Notes under the pieces: generated by a model
Databases searched by the model: none
Told to the model about the DNA's origin: nothing
The model's input: only the letters and a program-made list of their open reading frames with translations
Shown: positions 17,701 to 23,282 of the stretch, one piece after another
How the letters are laid out: each line of letters begins with the position of its first letter
Position numbering within the stretch: the first letter of the stretch is position 1
Program-made: the position numbers and the translations under genes
Origin: Candidatus Hydrogenedentota bacterium
GTDB taxonomy: Bacteria; Hydrogenedentota; Hydrogenedentia; Hydrogenedentales; SLHB01
DNA: 25,010 nt
Direction: 5' to 3'
NCBI GenBank assembly: GCA_035416745.1
Contig: DAOLNV010000081.1
Coordinates: 1-25,010, forward strand

Positions 17701-18072
17701 TTTCGGTACGCGGTCCTGCCGCACGACGGTTCCTTCAAGGAAGACCGGGCCATGCGGTTCGGCGTGGAAGCGAGTCAGCCTCTTGTCGCGGTCCCGGTGA
17801 AGCCCGGGGGCCCGGCGCCGGAACCGTTTCTTCGTGTAAAGCCGGAGCACGTGCTCGTGACCAATCTTAAACCCAGCGACGATGGAACGGGCTGGATTGC
17901 TCGCTTGTATGCCGCGTCCACAGAGCCTCAAACAGCGCGGCTGGGCGGAAAGGTCACCTCGTTTGGTGAAATGCATGGGAGCAACCTGAACGAAGAGGCG
18001 CAGACGGCGCTCCAAGATGTTGTCGGCGTGCCCCCCCAAGGGATGGTGACGGTTCGTGTCAATCGAGATTGA
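14713..18072 (+). CDS. Exported GH38 alpha-mannosidase-like enzyme with N-terminal lyase-type beta-sandwich
   Basis: ATG 14713 follows a repeated GGAGGAGGAG (14695-14704); the product is 1119 residues. A hydrophobic signal segment covers about residues 8-27 (LMSLVLASVAMGACLLAAA). Type I cleavage after AAA fits best; the Cys lacks a good lipobox. Residues about 30-195 (LLWEIGSRDND ... RYAEF ... WALYDWIGFEAP) resemble the CBM-like C-terminal domain of PL4 rhamnogalacturonan lyases. The GH38 barrel begins at about 297: HTHLDIGYT gives zinc ligands His307 and Asp309; ITDVPGYTWG gives the nucleophile/ligand Asp424; DEHTWGAHNS supplies the late histidine (His636 or His641). The GH38 C-terminal beta domains follow to the end. 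It should cleave alpha-mannosides in the periplasm or outside the cell, though divergent GH38 enzymes can differ in linkage. It is the fourth gene of the operon, 12 bp before the URO-D-type gene. Confidence 0.88.
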   Translation: MNETLKTRLMSLVLASVAMGACLLAAAEPVLLWEIGSRDNDTQDLALGRDRYAEFSEDPFFVVGQSDAAAVWPYCHPGPQDAWAGNRQHAFTIVFGLATVPTEPSKLILDFADAHPGAPPVMRVDVNGHQTDLRLRGGAGDAAIFGDVSQARETVHELPVPPDHLRAGANRIAITSVGGSWALYDWIGFEAPAGTQVTPIEGATALVVAQTGGVLTRDGAGALFQPIKVNVIHLGEPRDVQLAIEGLEQRQVSLEAGTHWVDLLAPAVGQPRSLKIALLHNGEVLDQMETLLEPVRKWEVHILHHTHLDIGYTHVQTEVMTRQWEHLEKAIELARATRDYPEGARFKWLPEGLWAVDGYLGQASGEQRNALIEAVKNGSIGLDALYGHELTALCRPEELLELTYCARNLSQKYGLTIDTAMITDVPGYTWGIVPVLAQSGVRYFGIGPNRGHRIGFTLSEWGDKPSYWVSPSGRERILFWVAGEGYSLFHDAPMRDGSRILASLERLEAKNYPYDITYIRYNIGGDNGPPDEGLCDFVRDWNETYAYPKLIISTPRECFEAFEQRYGSQLPEIRGDFTPYWEDGAASSARETAINRASAERLVQANALWAMLRDPADYPAERFHDAWRDVVLYDEHTWGAHNSITEPESDFVKQQWAIKQAFALEGERKSGALLDEACDVVRAAGATVEAVRVFNTCSWERTGMVTVPAKGLPEGDLLAHRGNREITPSQRLSNGDFVFIARKVPPFGSVDYRIEKASGYSIKHNMRIEGATLENRELALTVDSESGTIASLRKTLGRFQDEYVDDAAEAGLGAYIYVEGRDPANRKPAGPATLTVKENGPVMVSLLMESSAPGCRSLKREVRLIQDVPYAELIVTMDRENVYNQEAVHLAFPFSVAGSTIRIDTPWAPVEVEKDQLKGACKNYLTVQRWVDVSNDDFGVTLAPIDAPLIEIGKITNDPRVVGWREVIEPSSLVYSYAMNNYWETNYKASQEGVTTFRYAVLPHDGSFKEDRAMRFGVEASQPLVAVPVKPGGPAPEPFLRVKPEHVLVTNLKPSDDGTGWIARLYAASTEPQTARLGGKVTSFGEMHGSNLNEEAQTALQDVVGVPPQGMVTVRVNRD

Positions 18073-18084
18073 GGGAGAACCAGA

Positions 18085-19311
18085 ATGACTTCGCGCGAAC
18101 GTGTCCGGGCAGCACTGAACCATACCGAGCCTGACCGTGTGCCGGTTGACCTCTCTGGCCACCGCTCCTCGGGCATCTCGGCCATCGCCTATCCCAAGCT
18201 TCGGGCCTTTCTCGGGTTGCCGCCGAGGCCTGTCCGGGTATACGACCCCGTCCAGCAGCTCGCGGTCGTCGACGCCGACGTGTTGGACCGCTTTGGCGTC
18301 GATACGATCGAGCTGGGGCGCGGCTTTGCGCTGGATGATGCGGACTGGGCGGACTGGACGCTTCCGGACGGCTCGCCCTGCCAGATGCCCGCATGGGCGC
18401 TGCCGGAACGGGAACCCGGCCGCTGGGTCATCCACTCAAAGTCGGGACGGGTTATCGCCCAGATGCCAAATGGCGCCATGTATTTCGAGGCCGCACACTA
18501 TCCCTTCTACGAAAAAGACGACCTTGACGCCATCCCCGAGGCCATGAGTGAGAACATGTGGTGCGCGGTTGCGTCTCCTCCGGGTCCTTTGGTGGCGGGG
18601 CCGGGCGGGACGGAGAAACTGGCGGAAGGAGCACGGAAACTTCGCGCAAGCACCAAACGGGCCATCATCGGATTGTTCGGAGGCAACTTGCTGGAAATGG
18701 GGCAGTTTCTGTATCGGAACGACCGGTTCCTGATGATGCTTGCGGGAGAGCCCGGACGGGTGCATGCGTTTCTCGACCGTGTCGTCGAGATACATCTGGC
18801 GAATCTCGAGGCGTTTCTGGGGGCTGTAGGCAAGTATATCGACGTTATCCTCTTTGGCGACGATCTCGGCATGCAGTCGGGACCTCAGATGTCGCCCGCC
18901 ATGTACCGGGAATACTTCAAGCCCCGTCATGAACTCTTGTGGACCCGTGCCAAGGAATTGGCCGATGTCAAGGTGATGCTTCATTGTTGCGGAGGAGTCC
19001 GCGAGCTGATGCCTGATTTGATCGAGGCGGGGTTGGACGCCATCAATCCCGTACAAATCTCCTGCAAGGGAATGGATGCCAGCGGTCTCAAACGCGATTT
19101 TGGAAAGGACATGGTGTTCTGGGGAGGCGGTTGCGATACGCAACAGGTACTGCCGAACGGCACGCCTGGCGAGGTGGCGCGGCACGTCCGCGAACAGGTC
19201 GCCGCGTTGAAATCGGGGGGCGGTTTCGTGTTTCAACAGGTGCATAATATCCTGGCCAATGTGCCCCCCGCGAGCATCGCCGCCATGTTCGACGCTGTCA
19301 ACGAATCGTAA
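18085..19311 (+). CDS. URO-D/MtaA-superfamily protein, probable zinc-dependent methyltransferase-like, not HemE
   Basis: This is a 408-residue cytoplasmic protein from ATG 18085, with GGGAG at 18073-18077, only 12 bp after GH38. The N-terminus RERVRAALNHTEPDRVPVD and the C-terminal GGGFVFQQVHNILANVPP are typical of the uroporphyrinogen decarboxylase superfamily. The RQAGRY substrate motif of true HemE is absent. Instead His300-x-Cys302 (HCCGG) and Cys350 (GGGCDTQ) reproduce the zinc H-x-C...C pattern of MtaA/CmuA-type methyltransferases, which move methyl groups to or from thiols and corrinoids. No corrinoid protein is encoded nearby. Such URO-D-like genes recur beside sugar-degradation genes in Planctomycetes-like genomes, but I know of no established function there. 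Demethylation of a methylated sugar, or a corrinoid-independent reaction, are possibilities only. Confidence 0.8.
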   Translation: MTSRERVRAALNHTEPDRVPVDLSGHRSSGISAIAYPKLRAFLGLPPRPVRVYDPVQQLAVVDADVLDRFGVDTIELGRGFALDDADWADWTLPDGSPCQMPAWALPEREPGRWVIHSKSGRVIAQMPNGAMYFEAAHYPFYEKDDLDAIPEAMSENMWCAVASPPGPLVAGPGGTEKLAEGARKLRASTKRAIIGLFGGNLLEMGQFLYRNDRFLMMLAGEPGRVHAFLDRVVEIHLANLEAFLGAVGKYIDVILFGDDLGMQSGPQMSPAMYREYFKPRHELLWTRAKELADVKVMLHCCGGVRELMPDLIEAGLDAINPVQISCKGMDASGLKRDFGKDMVFWGGGCDTQQVLPNGTPGEVARHVREQVAALKSGGGFVFQQVHNILANVPPASIAAMFDAVNES

Positions 19312-19352
19312 GAGGGCAGGCGCGCAAGGGCCTATTACCAGGGGGAAGAGCA

Positions 19353-21101
19353 TTGAATTTCGTTGACTACACCATTATCGCGTTGTATTTCGTCGTGGTC
19401 GTCGGGATGGGATTCGTGTACCGGAAACGTGCCTCGCAGGATCTCGATGCATACTTTCTGGGCAGCAAGCGGCTCCCCTGGCTTTGGCTGGCCATGTCGG
19501 GGTCGGTCTCGAACTTCGACATCACCGGCACCATGTGGATCATCTCGATGCTGTTCTTGTTGGGCATGCGTTCGATGTGGATCCACTGGATGTGGGGCTG
19601 GATGATGGGCGCCTTCTTCCTGGCGTTCATGGGCAAGTGGGTGCGGCGCTCGAACGTGATGACCGGCGCCGAATGGATGCTCACCCGTTTCGGCAATGGG
19701 GCCGGGGGCCTTGCCGCCCGCCTGTCCGCCGCCTTGATCGCCGTCATCACCATGTGCGGGATGATCGGCTACGATTTCCAGGGCATTGGCAAGTTCGCCT
19801 ACGAGTTCTTCCCCGTACTGCACCCCCACACGCTGGCCTTCATCATCATGGGCATCACCACCCTCTACGTATTGTTGGGGGGGCTGTTCAGCGTCGTCAT
19901 TACCGATGTCATCCAAACCGTCTTTGTAACGGTCGCAGCCATTCTGATCGGGGTGATAGCGTACGTCAAACTCTCGCCGGAAGCATTAAGCGCCGCCCTC
20001 CCGGCGGACTGGACATCGCTCGCACCCACGTGGCGCATCGAGACCTATACGAGCGGCGGACACGGAGTGTACGACATGTTCGGACTTCTGGTAATCACGT
20101 GGGTGGTCAAAGGGATTCTTCTCAATGCCGGCGGGCCCGGCGGCATGTACGAACTCCAGCGGTTCCTGGCGGCTCGCGATACGCGGGACGCGGCGAAAAT
20201 CGGCGCCGCATGGAGCGGCTTCATGATCGTCCGCTGGGGAATGGCCATGGGGATCACGCTTTTGGCGCTGGTTGGGTTGGGACTCAACGACGTCGAGGAC
20301 AGCGAGACGGTGATGCCCATGGTTCTTCGCGACTACATCCCTGCTGGGGCGAAGGGTCTGGTGCTTGCCGGATTGCTGGCCGCGTTCATGTCGACCTTCA
20401 GTTCAACCGTCAATAGCGGCGCCTCGTACCTGATTCGCGATTTCTGGCAACCGTTTGTGCGGCAGCGGAGCGATGAGCGCCATCTGGTACAGGCAAGCTA
20501 TGTGGCCACCGTGACCATCGTCATCGCGGGCATTCTTATAGGGTTCCAGGCCAAGAGCATTGCTCAGATCTGGGAATGGCTGATGACGGCGCTGACGGCC
20601 TGCGTGGTCGTGCCCAACGTGCTCCGCTGGTATTGGTGGCGCATGAACGGGTGGGGCTATGCGGCGGGCACCATGGTCGGTATGGTCGCGGCTTTCATCC
20701 CGCCGATTGTGGCTCCCGGCGCACCCATGTACGCCGTGTTTCCTTTTGTAACCGTCTATTCGCTGGTGGCTTGCATCGCGGCTACCCTGGTAACGCGTCC
20801 TGTAGACTCCGAGACCCTTAAGAAGTTCTACGCCACGGTTCGCCCCTTTGGTTTGTGGCGCTGCGTCAGAAAACAATGCGCCCTGTCCCCCCGACAAGAG
20901 GCGGACGCGGCCGAGAGCCCGCTACTCGCCCTCATGAACGTAGCCCTGGGAATGATTGCCATCACCAGCTGCTATCTCCTGCCCATGTTCCTGGTCGGTC
21001 ACTGGCATGTGCGGGCAGGCATCTGCCTCGCGCTCACGGTCGCTGCCGTGGGCGCACTCTACTTCACGTGGTACCGAACCCTTCCACAGCCAGGAGAGTA
21101 A
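19353..21101 (+). CDS. Sodium:solute symporter (SSS family), second copy
   Basis: This is a 582-residue polytopic protein. The TTG at 19353 is taken as start because GGGGGAAGAG (19341-19350) is just upstream and MNFVDYTIIALYFVVVVGMGF leads straight into the first helix. SSS landmarks are YFLGSKRLPWLWLAMSGSVSNFDITG near the N-terminus and AFMSTFSSTVNSGASYLIRDFW in the core (the serine-rich Na+ site region). About 13-14 helices are visible, with an extra C-terminal pair after a cytoplasmic stretch (about 485-530). It is a different subfamily from the symporter at 893-2470: the MWIHWMWGWMMGAFF segment is unusually rich in Met and Trp. It follows the URO-D-type gene by 41 bp and probably imports a product of the operon's hydrolases. 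The substrate is unknown. Confidence 0.88.
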   Translation: MNFVDYTIIALYFVVVVGMGFVYRKRASQDLDAYFLGSKRLPWLWLAMSGSVSNFDITGTMWIISMLFLLGMRSMWIHWMWGWMMGAFFLAFMGKWVRRSNVMTGAEWMLTRFGNGAGGLAARLSAALIAVITMCGMIGYDFQGIGKFAYEFFPVLHPHTLAFIIMGITTLYVLLGGLFSVVITDVIQTVFVTVAAILIGVIAYVKLSPEALSAALPADWTSLAPTWRIETYTSGGHGVYDMFGLLVITWVVKGILLNAGGPGGMYELQRFLAARDTRDAAKIGAAWSGFMIVRWGMAMGITLLALVGLGLNDVEDSETVMPMVLRDYIPAGAKGLVLAGLLAAFMSTFSSTVNSGASYLIRDFWQPFVRQRSDERHLVQASYVATVTIVIAGILIGFQAKSIAQIWEWLMTALTACVVVPNVLRWYWWRMNGWGYAAGTMVGMVAAFIPPIVAPGAPMYAVFPFVTVYSLVACIAATLVTRPVDSETLKKFYATVRPFGLWRCVRKQCALSPRQEADAAESPLLALMNVALGMIAITSCYLLPMFLVGHWHVRAGICLALTVAAVGALYFTWYRTLPQPGE

Positions 21102-21106
21102 GACAT

Positions 21107-21124
21107 CTTGCCGTCTACGGCAGG
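21107..21124 (+). terminator. Short hairpin just after the second symporter, possible operon terminator
   Basis: TGCCGT (21109-21114) pairs with ACGGCA (21117-21122), extendable by a wobble and a C-G pair, 5 nt after the TAA stop. There is no T-run, so termination is uncertain. Confidence 0.3.
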
Positions 21125-21648
21125 CAATCCTTATGCCGTCGCGAAAGCTATCATCTTCGCCGTTCGTCTCTCTTGTGACCCCCGCCGTTGCTCTCGATTC
21201 GGTTGTTGCTGGCGTAAACAGTTCGAAAAGTATCGGAATTCGCGCCGTTGGCAGTTGACATGTGCACAATCGAGTCCATTTGTTATTCAGACATGACAAC
21301 TATCGCCTCATGTTGATCAGATGTCAGCGGATGCCCGGTTTCCTTCCCAAGGATGCCGTTTGGCTTGAGACAGCAAGCGGATGACAAAGAGCGCACATTT
21401 CATCTTATTCTTAGAAACATAATGTAAAATATTGATTGGCTTATACTTATAGCGCGTGAGCTCTCCTTGAGGGCCTTCACCCCCCTTGGGGCTTGTTGGA
21501 AGACGGGCTTCTGCCGATTGACGTAAGTGATTCAAAAAGCGTAGGATACAGCAGTTCAAGGCGAATGTTTCATGCATGACAACTACTTACTCACTCTTGA
21601 ATATAATAACTCTGTGAATAAGTGGCACGCATCTTGCTGATCTATCCG

Positions 21649-21677
21649 TTGACAATCAGCTGCGGAAATCGTCTCAT
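21649..21677 (+). promoter_or_regulatory. Candidate promoter for a small RNA
   Basis: A perfect consensus -35 box TTGACA (21649-21654) is followed by a 17-bp spacer and TCTCAT (21672-21677), a 4/6 match to the -10 box. Transcription would start near 21684. Confidence 0.3.
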
Positions 21678-21683
21678 CGCGTA

Positions 21684-21824
21684 AAGAGGAACGGTTACGC
21701 CCTCTTCTCAAAGTGAGAGTGATGACCCCGCTTGATTGACACGCTCATTGAGCAGTTGCAGCCCTCCATTCCGCTTCCTCCTGGAAGCGTGGCCCTGGTT
21801 CTCCCCACCAGGGCCTTTTTCTTT
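21684..21824 (+). ncRNA. Candidate small RNA, about 140 nt
   Basis: Between the possible promoter at 21649-21677 and a strong plus-strand terminator lies a stretch rich in short hairpins: TCTCA-AAG-TGAGA (21706-21718), GCTC-ATT-GAGC (21733-21743), CGCTTCC-TCCT-GGAAGCG (21772-21789) and the terminator stem. No open frame with a ribosome site fits. The plus-strand terminator has no plus-strand gene in front of it for 690 bp, which is the main argument. I do not recognise it as 6S, SRP RNA, tmRNA or a known riboswitch. Confidence 0.35.
21791..21824 (+). terminator. Strong intrinsic terminator, plus strand
   Basis: A perfect 9-bp stem, GGCCCTGGT (21791-21799) with ACCAGGGCC (21807-21815), has a 7-nt loop and is followed at once by TTTTTCTTT. 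It lies 19 nt beyond the stop of the cupin gene on the other strand and could also serve it, but on that strand no T-run follows the stem. Confidence 0.8.
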
Positions 21825-21833
21825 CTCGGGGCG

Positions 21834-22184
21834 TCATTCCTCGACGACGTGTTCGTCGTTGGAGTCGAAGGGTGGACAGACGACATTAATGATCTCGAGT
21901 TCGCCATCGAGCGCGTGCCGGGTGCCTGGGGCGACCATGATCACGTCATTCGGGCGGACCGGGATGCGCTCATCGTCCGGCATTACCTCGCCCGAGCCCT
22001 CGAGAATAATGTAATACTCCATAAGCCATTGGTGATAGTGGACTTTGGCCGTTCCAGAGATGGAGACGCGGTGCACGCTGAGCAAGTCATTGTCAGCGCC
22101 GGTTATAATGCGCCACGCCTGTCCGCACGGACAGGGCACAGAAGCGACATCCGCCGTATTCCTTATAACGTAAAGTCTTGACAT
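21834..22184 (-). CDS. Single-domain cupin protein
   Basis: This is a 116-residue protein from ATG 22184, with GGGAG and GAGG upstream. The first cupin motif is clear: Gly, then HYH, four residues later Glu, six later Gly (in SGTAKVHYHQWLMEYYIILEG), giving two His and one Glu as metal ligands. The second motif, APGTRHAL, supplies the fourth ligand His. A Cys-rich N-terminal turn (PCPCGQAWR) precedes the barrel. Small cupins of this kind include sugar isomerases, sugar-binding regulators and dioxygenase-like proteins, so no reaction can be assigned. It reads divergently from the superoxide dismutase gene, sharing the 267 bp region between them. Confidence 0.85.
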   Translation of the reverse strand: MSRLYVIRNTADVASVPCPCGQAWRIITGADNDLLSVHRVSISGTAKVHYHQWLMEYYIILEGSGEVMPDDERIPVRPNDVIMVAPGTRHALDGELEIINVVCPPFDSNDEHVVEE

Positions 22185-22422
22185 GCCTCGACTCCCGCGC
22201 TATCCCCACGTGTTCCGTTCCGCTTACACGCGTTCACGAGCGTCAGCGGGAACATGATAGCAGAGGACGGCTCGTCCGTGCATGGGGACAAAGCTGCGGT
22301 CGCGCAGTAAATGGGCGGGAAAGAGGCGAGAACACAAGGATCGACAGGTTCATTCCCCTCGGGCCCGGAGCGAATAATCCTGTTCTCGGTGTTGTTTGTG
22401 TGCAGATAAGCATGAACACGAT

Positions 22423-22438
22423 AACCCTTTTTAGGGTT
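22423..22438 (+). promoter_or_regulatory. Hairpin adjoining the SOD ribosome binding site
   Basis: AACCCT (22423-22428), a TTTT loop and AGGGTT (22433-22438) form a 6-bp perfect palindrome ending 2 bp before AGGAG (22441-22445), the ribosome site of the superoxide dismutase gene. It could be an operator or an RNA hairpin controlling translation. Confidence 0.35.
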
Positions 22439-22451
22439 TGAGGAGAGACCG

Positions 22452-23189
22452 ATGACAAATACACGGCGTGACTTTATAAAGACTGCTGGAGGGATAACGG
22501 TTGCGGGGGCGGCGCTCACTGGCGGCCTGACGGCTTCCCCTGAGGCGGCGGCGCAAACTTCCGAAAAGGGGAAACTCACGGAACACACGCTTCCGCCCCT
22601 GCCGTATGCCTATGATGCGCTGGAACCCGTGATTAGCGCGGAGATCATGACCTTGCACCACGACAAACATCATGCGGCGTATGTGAAAGGCCTTAACGCG
22701 GCTGAGACGGCGCTGGCCAAGGCACGCGCCGCAGGCGACTATGCGATGGTACAGCATTGGTCCCGTCAAGCGGCATTCAACGGAGGCGGCCACTATCTGC
22801 ATTCGCTTTTCTGGAAGGTAATGGCGCCCCCGGGAGCGGGAGGAGGAGGAGAACCCGGTGGCGCACTGGCGGACAAGATCGCCGAAGACTTTGGGAGTTT
22901 CGCCGATTTCAAGGCCCACTTTTCCGCGGCAGCCAGGAGCGTCGAAGGAAGCGGATGGGGACTCCTGCACTATCGCCGTGAGGACAACCGTCTCCTGGTG
23001 TTGCAGGCAGAGAATCAGCAGAAGCTCTCGCCCTGGGGCAGCACGCCTATTCTCGGCGTGGACGTTTGGGAACACGCATATTACCTTGACTACAAGAATG
23101 ACCGGGGGGCGTATGTCGATGCATGGTGGGGTGTCGCGAATTGGGCTCAGGTAGCCGCCACATTCGAGCGTCTTCACGAAGGCGCATGA
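22452..23189 (+). CDS. sodA: Tat-exported Mn-type superoxide dismutase
   Basis: This is a 245-residue protein from ATG 22452, behind AGGAG at 22441-22445. The N-terminus TRRDFIK followed by a Gly/Ala-rich hydrophobic stretch and AAAQ is a twin-arginine signal peptide, so the enzyme should act in the periplasm or outside. The mature part (from about residue 38) is the Fe/Mn superoxide dismutase fold. Metal ligands are His69 (LHHDKHH), His114 (NGGGHYLH), Asp204 and His208 (DVWEHAYYLDY); gateway His73 and Tyr77 are also kept. GGGH and the Gln in AENQQ favour manganese over iron. It converts superoxide to oxygen and peroxide. The His of the usual ALEPH segment is Val here, but that His is not a metal ligand. 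It is probably a single-gene transcript ending at the hairpin at 23225-23252. Confidence 0.93.
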   Translation: MTNTRRDFIKTAGGITVAGAALTGGLTASPEAAAQTSEKGKLTEHTLPPLPYAYDALEPVISAEIMTLHHDKHHAAYVKGLNAAETALAKARAAGDYAMVQHWSRQAAFNGGGHYLHSLFWKVMAPPGAGGGGEPGGALADKIAEDFGSFADFKAHFSAAARSVEGSGWGLLHYRREDNRLLVLQAENQQKLSPWGSTPILGVDVWEHAYYLDYKNDRGAYVDAWWGVANWAQVAATFERLHEGA

Positions 23190-23224
23190 CAAAACAGACG
23201 TAACGGCGGCATGAAATGAAGAAC

Positions 23225-23252
23225 GCCGTCCGGGCACTGAAACCCGGACGGC
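23225..23252. terminator. Bidirectional hairpin terminator between SOD and porin
   Basis: A perfect 10-bp stem, GCCGTCCGGG (23225-23234) with CCCGGACGGC (23243-23252), has an 8-nt loop and lies between two convergent genes, 36 bp after the superoxide dismutase stop and 31 bp after the porin stop. Only short T-runs flank it. Confidence 0.7.
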
Positions 23253-23282
23253 ATCTGCTATTTCAGCCACACGAGAATGCTA

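Larger units (their letters stand above)
21102..21833. other. 732 bp non-coding gap, locally AT-rich
   Basis: No protein with a recognisable domain or good ribosome site is found here. The part from about 21400 to 21650 is visibly AT-rich compared with the coding DNA around it. An 11-bp direct repeat CATGACAACTA occurs at 21292-21302 and 21575-21585. The right end holds the small-RNA candidate and terminator described separately. Confidence 0.6.

Noticed and set aside
14758..18435. Very long minus-strand open frame of 1225 codons
   Set aside because: It lies antisense to the GH38 and URO-D-type genes, both of which have clear motifs and ribosome sites. The frame is Arg/His-rich with no domain, typical of a GC-driven shadow.
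21317..21577. Minus-strand open frame of 86 codons in the gap before the cupin gene
   Set aside because: There is no recognisable domain, no ribosome binding site, and an irregular composition reflecting AT-rich non-coding DNA.
21772..21815. Hairpin pair considered as an SRP RNA on the minus strand because of GGAGGAAGCGG
   Set aside because: The conserved SRP apical loop and asymmetric internal loop cannot be formed, and the T-run follows the stem on the plus strand only.
22620..22634. Superoxide dismutase has Val where most homologues have His in the ALEPH segment, suggesting a lost metal ligand
   Set aside because: Counting against human and E. coli MnSOD shows the ligand is the first His of the LHHxKHH motif (His69 here), which is present. 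The ALEPH histidine is not a metal ligand.
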